From an uncultured Pelagibacteraceae bacterium (GTDB taxonomy: Bacteria > Pseudomonadota > Alphaproteobacteria > Pelagibacterales > Pelagibacteraceae): a DNA stretch of 64,000 nt. The stretch covers positions 1 to 64,000 of the forward strand of contig CACPLR010000003.1 of the NCBI GenBank assembly GCA_902634885.1. Direction: 5' to 3'. Positions 59,864 to 64,000 of the stretch are shown here, in pieces. Each line of letters opens with the position of its first letter. Position 1 is the first letter of the stretch. The notes below the pieces were generated by a model. The model made no database searches and had not been told where the DNA came from. It saw nothing but the letters and a program-made list of their open reading frames with translations. Both the position numbers and the translations under genes were made by a program.

Positions 59864-61546
59864 CTATTGAGCAGTTTTTACAGTAGTTCTTTTTATTATG
59901 ACGTACTGCTGTGCCATAGTAAGTATGTTGTTAATTGTCCAATAAATTACCAAGCCTGACGGGAAAGGTGCTAAAATAACTGTAAGGAATAAAGGAAAGA
60001 ACGCAAATATTTTTGCCTGAATTGGATCAGGAGGAGTTGGATTTAGTTTTTGCTGTAGATACATACTTAAACCCATTAAACACGGCCATACACCAATAAG
60101 TAAAAATGATGGTGGGTCCCATGGGATAAGTCCAAATAAATTAAATATTGAAGTTGGATCACGTTCGCTTAAGTCTTTTATCCATCCATAAAATGGCTGA
60201 TGTCTCATTTCTAAAGTTACAAATAAAACTTTATAAATTGCAAAGAAGAAAGGTATCTGTATAAAAATTGGAAGGCATCCGCTTACAGGATTTACTTTTT
60301 CCTTCTTATACAATGCCATCATTTCTTGCTGCAGTTTCATTTTATCTTCTTTATGAAGCTCTTTTAGTCGTGTCATTTCAGGTTGTAGAACTTTCATTTT
60401 TGCCATTGATTTAAATGAGTAATTTGCAAGTGGGAAAAATACTATTCTAATACAAATAGTTATTAGAATGATTGCTATACCAAAATTACCAGTTAGTTTG
60501 AAAAAATAGTCTATTAAGAAGAAAAGTGGTTTAACTAAAAAATAAAACCAACCCCAATCAATCGCCAAGTCATATTTACTAATATTAAGATTTTCAGCGT
60601 ATCCATCAATAATGTCAACCTCTTTTGCTGCTATTATAATCTTAATCTCATTAGATTTTGTTTCATTAGCTCCAATTTCTGTTGCACTTGTTTCAATAAA
60701 GTTTGCTCTAAACTTATTTTTATAGTCAAAGTCAGTTCTAAATTTTCTATTTTCTTGTGGTATTAAACTTGTAATCCAGTACTTGTCAGTAATTCCCAAC
60801 CATCCTTTATCAGCATTAATTGAAAATTTTTTTTCTTCTATATCATCATAGTCTTCCTCTACTAATTGATCATCAAATACACCTATGAGACCTTCATGTA
60901 GAATAAAAAAATCAATTATTTCTGGTGCTAGGTTTCTTATAATCTGGCCATAAGGGTAAAAATTATAAGTTTTTTCAGAATTATTAATTATTGTTTGGTT
61001 TACTCTAAATAAATATTGATCATCAATACTAATATCTTTTATAAATTTAATATTTTGATCATTGGTCCATGAGAGCTTTATTGGAGAATTAGGGGTTAAC
61101 TTATTATTGCCCTCAATTGTCCAAATTGTTTTTGAATTAGGAAGATTAATATTTTTGTTTGCTGTTGCCCACCCGGTTTCAATATAATAACCATCCTCTA
61201 CCTTTTTTGGATTTAACAAAATAACGTTATCATCACCATTTAGGGTATTAGTGTACTTTTTAAATGTTAAATCATCTATAGATGCACCAACTAAAGAAAT
61301 TGATCCAATTACTGTGCTATTTTCAAATTGCACCCTATCTTCATTTTCAATAGCCTCTTTTCGAGAAATTTTTGAAACCTCTATATTTTGATCTAATGAT
61401 GGTGCTTCACTAGTTGACTCAATAACATTATTTTTTCCATTATTTATTTTTTTTGGATCTGGAGGTGGAGGTGCAAAAAATAATCCATAAATTATTATCA
61501 CTGCTGCACTCAATGAAATTGCGGCTATTACATTTTTAGAGTCCAA
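59864..61546 (-). CDS. yidC: Membrane protein insertase YidC
   Basis: It inserts and folds inner-membrane proteins with or without Sec. The 560 residues comprise an N-terminal anchor (VIAAISLSAAVIIIYGLFFAPPPP), a large periplasmic domain, and the conserved 60KD core with SFKSMAKMKVLQPEMTRLK, PVSGCLPIFIQIPFFFAIYKVL and FPLFLTVILAPFPSGLVIYW. The start is TTG at 61546 with an AGAGG ribosome site; no ATG fits the conserved N-terminus. It overlaps yidD by 11 bases. Confidence 0.96.
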   Translation of the reverse strand: MDSKNVIAAISLSAAVIIIYGLFFAPPPPDPKKINNGKNNVIESTSEAPSLDQNIEVSKISRKEAIENEDRVQFENSTVIGSISLVGASIDDLTFKKYTNTLNGDDNVILLNPKKVEDGYYIETGWATANKNINLPNSKTIWTIEGNNKLTPNSPIKLSWTNDQNIKFIKDISIDDQYLFRVNQTIINNSEKTYNFYPYGQIIRNLAPEIIDFFILHEGLIGVFDDQLVEEDYDDIEEKKFSINADKGWLGITDKYWITSLIPQENRKFRTDFDYKNKFRANFIETSATEIGANETKSNEIKIIIAAKEVDIIDGYAENLNISKYDLAIDWGWFYFLVKPLFFLIDYFFKLTGNFGIAIILITICIRIVFFPLANYSFKSMAKMKVLQPEMTRLKELHKEDKMKLQQEMMALYKKEKVNPVSGCLPIFIQIPFFFAIYKVLFVTLEMRHQPFYGWIKDLSERDPTSIFNLFGLIPWDPPSFLLIGVWPCLMGLSMYLQQKLNPTPPDPIQAKIFAFFPLFLTVILAPFPSGLVIYWTINNILTMAQQYVIIKRTTVKTAQ

Positions 61547-61784
61547 TTTTTTTACCTCTTATCTTTTCAACAGGATCATGCCCTCCATGACCAAACCACG
61601 GATTACATTTTAAAATTCTAAGAAACGATTTGTAGATTGCTTTAATAAAGTTGTATTTTTCAAAACATTCTAAACAATAAGTGCTACAAGTTGGATGGAA
61701 TTTACACGAATTATAAAAAAAAGGACTTAAAAAGAACTTATAAACATTAATAAGAAGAATAAAAATATAATTTATAATTTTCAT
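61536..61784 (-). CDS. yidD: Membrane protein insertion efficiency factor YidD
   Basis: The protein has 82 residues. The family core is seen as CKFHPTCSTYCLECFEKY and ILKCNPWFGHGGHDPV. The short amphipathic N-terminus fits an inner-membrane-associated protein that aids YidC-dependent insertion. The ATG overlaps the rnpA stop as TAATG, and the 3' end overlaps yidC: the standard rpmH-rnpA-yidD-yidC order. Confidence 0.95.
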   Translation of the reverse strand: MKIINYIFILLINVYKFFLSPFFYNSCKFHPTCSTYCLECFEKYNFIKAIYKSFLRILKCNPWFGHGGHDPVEKIRGKKIGL

Positions 61785-62125
61785 TATTTTATTTTTTCAA
61801 AATCTTGAAAAACTTTCTCTTTTATAATTTTATAATTGTCATCCAAAACAGATTTTCGAGAGATCAAAAGATATGAATAGTTAAAGTTTATATTTATTGA
61901 TTTCACAGCATCATTCATAATATTTTTAAGTCTTCTTTTTATTTTGTTTCTACTAACAGCGTTACCAATTTTCTTTTTAGTCACAAAGCTAATATTTAAT
62001 TTTTTGTTGTTCTTACCAGATAATCTCTTAAAAAAAATTGTTAAATATTTATTGGATATTTTTTTTCCACTAAGGATTGATTTAAATTCTTCGTTTTTAG
62101 AAAGGCTTACTATTTTGCTTTTCAT
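61784..62125 (-). CDS. rnpA: Ribonuclease P protein component
   Basis: The protein has 113 residues and is the RNA-binding subunit for tRNA 5' maturation. The RNR signature is GNAVSRNKIKRRLKN. It is very basic. The ATG overlaps the rpmH stop (TAATG), and the stop overlaps yidD the same way. The RNase P RNA gene is not in the window. Confidence 0.95.
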   Translation of the reverse strand: MKSKIVSLSKNEEFKSILSGKKISNKYLTIFFKRLSGKNNKKLNISFVTKKKIGNAVSRNKIKRRLKNIMNDAVKSININFNYSYLLISRKSVLDDNYKIIKEKVFQDFEKIK

Positions 62126-62262
62126 TAAGCATTAGTTAACTTTTTTCTACCTTTAGCTCTTCTTCTTTTAAGAACTTTTCTTCCACCTTTGGTTTTCATT
62201 TTAGCCCTGAACCCCACAGATTTTTTACGAACTCGATTACTTGGTTGATATGTACGTTTCAT
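62125..62262 (-). CDS. rpmH: Ribosomal protein L34 (bL34)
   Basis: This gene is missed by the ORF track because of its length. The 45 residues start [22 protein letters not shown] and end in an Arg/Lys-rich tail, unmistakably L34. TAATG overlaps rnpA. It is the first gene of the rpmH-rnpA-yidD-yidC-argB run, with its promoter in the 83-base gap upstream. Confidence 0.97.
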   Translation of the reverse strand: MKRTYQPSNRVRKKSVGFRAKMKTKGGRKVLKRRRAKGRKKLTNA

Positions 62263-62289
62263 GGTTAGTCAATTTATTGTTAAATTCAC

Positions 62290-62319
62290 GTACTTATACA
62301 AATAAATATATATAAGTAC
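62290..62319. promoter_or_regulatory. Inverted repeat in the rpmH / VTT-gene divergent region
   Basis: GTACTTATA and TATAAGTAC form a perfect 9-bp inverted repeat separated by 12 A/T bases. The left arm read on the minus strand supplies a -10-like TATAAG for rpmH, and the centre is A/T only. The dyad could be an operator shared by rpmH and the divergent gene, or a coincidence of symmetric -10 boxes. Confidence 0.4.
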
Positions 62320-62345
62320 AGCGATTTTTAATAAATTAAAGATCA

Positions 62346-63065
62346 ATGAATAAAGAAAAAAAAATTAAAATATTTTTAGGTTCTGCTTATATTTTGATTG
62401 TATCTATTTTTTTATGGTTCTTTTTTAGCAAATTTTCATTTCAAGATTTCTCAAGTTATGAATTAATCAGAGACAATAGAGATACATTAGAGCAAGTTAA
62501 AAATAGTAATATTTTTATATCAAGTATTTTATTTCTATTAGGAACAATTATTTGGGTCTTATTATTAGGATTTGGGTCCCCAGTTTTTTTGGTAGGGGGT
62601 TTTATCTTTGGTAAATGGCTAGGTACTTTAATAATTGTTTTTGGATTATCAATTGGTGCAACATTTTTGTATATGTTTGCTAATTATTTTTTAAAAGATT
62701 TAATTGAAGATAAGTTTTCATCTCGTTTTAATAATTTAACTGAAAAATTTAAAGAGAATGAATTCACATTTTTTTTAATTTATAGATTTATAGGTGGTAT
62801 ACCTTTTTTCATATCTAATATTTTACCTACAATTTTTAATGTTAAGATAAGAAATTTCTTTCTAGGTTCAGTTATTGGAATGACGCCCCAATTGTTTGTA
62901 GGAGCTTCTCTAGGAGCTGGCCTAAATAAAATTTTGGAGGAAAATTCTGAGGCACCTAGTCTTTTACAATTACTTTTGACACCAGATATCTATTTACCAA
63001 TTATAGGAATTATAACTTTAGTTTTGATTGGATTTCTTTTAAGAAAAAAATTTTACTCAAAATAA
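62346..63065 (+). CDS. TVP38/TMEM64-type VTT-domain membrane protein
   Basis: This is a 239-residue polytopic protein. The VTT core is visible: LGFGSPVFLVGGFIFGKWLGTL, IYRFIGGIPFFISNILPTIFNV and GMTPQLFVGASLGAGL. Related proteins (DedA, TVP38, YdjX) move lipids or polyprenyl phosphates across membranes. Substrate unknown. It is the second VTT-domain protein in the window (the other lies at 8818-9426). It is divergent from rpmH. Confidence 0.85.
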   Translation: MNKEKKIKIFLGSAYILIVSIFLWFFFSKFSFQDFSSYELIRDNRDTLEQVKNSNIFISSILFLLGTIIWVLLLGFGSPVFLVGGFIFGKWLGTLIIVFGLSIGATFLYMFANYFLKDLIEDKFSSRFNNLTEKFKENEFTFFLIYRFIGGIPFFISNILPTIFNVKIRNFFLGSVIGMTPQLFVGASLGAGLNKILEENSEAPSLLQLLLTPDIYLPIIGIITLVLIGFLLRKKFYSK

Positions 63066-63068
63066 TTC

Positions 63069-63142
63069 TGGTGCCCCCACCCAGAATTGAACTGGAAACT
63101 CATCCTTACCATGGATGTGTTATACCATTTAACTATAGGGGC
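63069..63142 (-). tRNA. tRNA-Thr (GGT)
   Basis: Read on the minus strand, GCCCCTA pairs with TGGGGGC, with discriminator A and an encoded CCA. The anticodon stem CATCC/GGATG encloses loop ATGGTAA, giving anticodon GGT. The D-arm is small (GTTA/TAAC), making the gene 74 nt, slightly short for a threonine tRNA. Confidence 0.93.
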
Positions 63143-63239
63143 TAATTCTATTTTAAATTTAGTGTATAAAATTAATTTTTTCAAATTATTGCCTTAATTT
63201 TTTTCAAAAATGAGTTATATCTATTTTTAGGAAAATGCT

Positions 63240-63437
63240 ATGGGAATTCACTATGACTATAAATCTACTCGAGGCGCAAAAGCCATGGAGAAGCAAGCTA
63301 AAAGAGAAAAGAAGCTTGCTGAAAAAAGAGCTAAAAAACAACAAAAGCATGGAGAAGTAAAAAAAGAGGAAGATAAAACAATTCCTATAGACCAAGTTAT
63401 AACTTTAGATCACCTTACGAATCCTGATAAAAAGTAA
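63240..63437 (+). CDS. Small Lys-rich protein, unrecognised
   Basis: The protein has 65 residues. An aromatic N-terminus MGIHYDYKSTRGAKAMEK leads into a Lys/Glu helix (about 16-48) and a hydrophobic, non-charged end IDQVITLDHLTNPDKK. An AGGA ribosome site lies 9 bases upstream. There is no signal peptide. It is followed after 4 bases by a 34-residue Lys-rich ORF and then dcd. No family or function is assigned; the helix suggests RNA or ribosome association (inference). Confidence 0.7.
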   Translation: MGIHYDYKSTRGAKAMEKQAKREKKLAEKRAKKQQKHGEVKKEEDKTIPIDQVITLDHLTNPDKK

Positions 63438-63441
63438 TTCA

Positions 63442-63546
63442 ATGAATTCTAAGAAGGATAAGCTTAGTAAACTTGAACTTGCATTAAAAAAAAATTTAAA
63501 AAAGAGAAAAATTTTTCAAAAGAAACAAAAGAAAAATAATAAATAG
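63442..63546 (+). CDS. 34-residue Lys-rich ORF upstream of dcd
   Basis: This is not in the ORF track. ATG 63442 opens four bases after the previous stop and ends with TAG 63546, two bases before the dcd ATG. The product [17 protein letters not shown]... has a predicted helix with hydrophobic residues at regular spacing (Leu8, Leu11, Leu13, Leu16), then a Lys/Gln/Asn tail. The tight spacing on both sides supports real translation; the function is unknown. Confidence 0.6.
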   Translation: MNSKKDKLSKLELALKKNLKKRKIFQKKQKKNNK

Positions 63547-63548
63547 AT

Positions 63549-64000
63549 ATGTCCATTCAACCTGATACTTGGATTAAAAAAATGTGTAAAGAACACAATA
63601 TGATCGAACCATTTTTAGATCATCAAGTTTCTGCGGGAAAAATATCTTATGGATTAAGTAGCATGGGTTATGATGTTAGAATTTCAGATGAATATAGAAT
63701 TTTTACAAATGTAAATAGTTCTTTAGTAGACCCAAAAAACTTCTCTGATGAGAATTTTATTGAGAGAAAGGGCCCTCACTGCATAATTCCACCTAATTCT
63801 TTTGTTTTAGCAAAAACAGTTGAATATTTTAGAATTCCAAAAGATGTCCTCTGTATTTGTGTTGGGAAAAGTACTTACGCAAGGACTGGTATTATTTGTA
63901 ATGTAACTCCAATTGAAAATGAGTTTGAAGGCAATATTGTTATAGAGCTAAGTAATACAACACCTAATCCTGCGAAAATTTATTCTAACGAAGGAATAGC
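63549..64000 (+). CDS. dcd: dCTP deaminase (3' end outside window)
   Basis: It makes dUTP from dCTP for thymidylate synthesis. About 150 residues are visible of roughly 185-190. Signatures: [12 protein letters not shown], the trimer/active-site block [18 protein letters not shown] and the end [18 protein letters not shown]. The catalytic Glu is expected near PIENEFEG. It begins two bases after the 34-residue ORF. Confidence 0.95.
   Translation, partial: MSIQPDTWIKKMCKEHNMIEPFLDHQVSAGKISYGLSSMGYDVRISDEYRIFTNVNSSLVDPKNFSDENFIERKGPHCIIPPNSFVLAKTVEYFRIPKDVLCICVGKSTYARTGIICNVTPIENEFEGNIVIELSNTTPNPAKIYSNEGI

Overview
This window reads as chromosomal core DNA from a streamlined marine alphaproteobacterium, most likely of the SAR11/Pelagibacterales group. 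That placement is an inference. It rests on very AT-rich DNA with Lys/Asn/Ile-rich proteins, almost no intergenic space, many overlapping stop/start codons, and gene families typical of Alphaproteobacteria (BolA/J-domain/CobS/CobT block, RegB-type kinase, SUV3-like helicase, CarD, HIG1-type twin-membrane protein, Coq7). I see no phage, insertion sequence, CRISPR array, toxin-antitoxin pair or integrase.

Layout. 0-2.3 kb: truncated dnaA overlapping dnaN. 2.3-5.7 kb (minus): argH, a 38-residue LptM-like lipoprotein, lysA and plsC. 5.8-9.4 kb: TlpA-like thioredoxin, HIG1-type protein, esterase, HNH nuclease, then coq7/dsbB/YqaA-like membrane protein. 9.5-11.3 kb: tRNA-Leu and a long-chain acyl-CoA ligase. 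11.4-11.6 kb: a separate transcription unit for a 27-residue Lys/Arg-rich miniprotein, with promoter, 5' hairpin, strong ribosome binding site and terminator. 11.6-15.6 kb (minus): SUV3-like helicase, TerB-like protein, ferredoxin and a CarD protein with a long Lys-rich tail, all overlapping. 15.8-18.3 kb: acetoacetyl-CoA synthetase, a hotdog thioesterase with a tiny membrane leader ORF, tRNA-Arg. 18.4-24.8 kb: aceE (with a fused lipoyl domain), aceF, a gamma-butyrobetaine-type dioxygenase and an EamA transporter. 24.8-32.4 kb: uppP, gltD-gltB, an alpha/beta hydrolase. 32.4-42.1 kb: GT4 glycosyltransferase, then the translation block thrS-infC-rpmI-rplT-pheS-pheT-lepA and tRNA-Ser. 42.2-45.6 kb: gyrB and an orphan RegB-like kinase. 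45.6-50.8 kb: cobT-cobS-J-domain, with divergent bolA, then aroB-aroK. 50.8-54.9 kb: two unrecognised envelope proteins, then def-fmt-truA. 54.9-62.3 kb (minus): rpmH-rnpA-yidD-yidC, argB, a HAD phosphatase, dapD, dapE, a histone-deacetylase-family protein and a SET-domain protein. 62.3-64 kb: VTT-domain membrane protein, tRNA-Thr, two small Lys-rich proteins and the start of dcd.

Functionally the window covers replication (dnaA, dnaN, gyrB), translation and protein maturation, lysine/diaminopimelate supply (lysA, dapD, dapE), arginine (argB, argH), chorismate (aroB, aroK), glutamate (gltBD), pyruvate oxidation (aceEF), acyl-CoA activation and envelope biogenesis. Points that stand out are the E1-lipoyl fusion; the Lys-rich miniprotein, Lys-rich CarD tail and SET/deacetylase pair, all in one window; the altered phosphoacceptor box of the RegB-like kinase; a short GyrB; and several tiny ORFs absent from the ORF track but held in place by stop/start overlaps.
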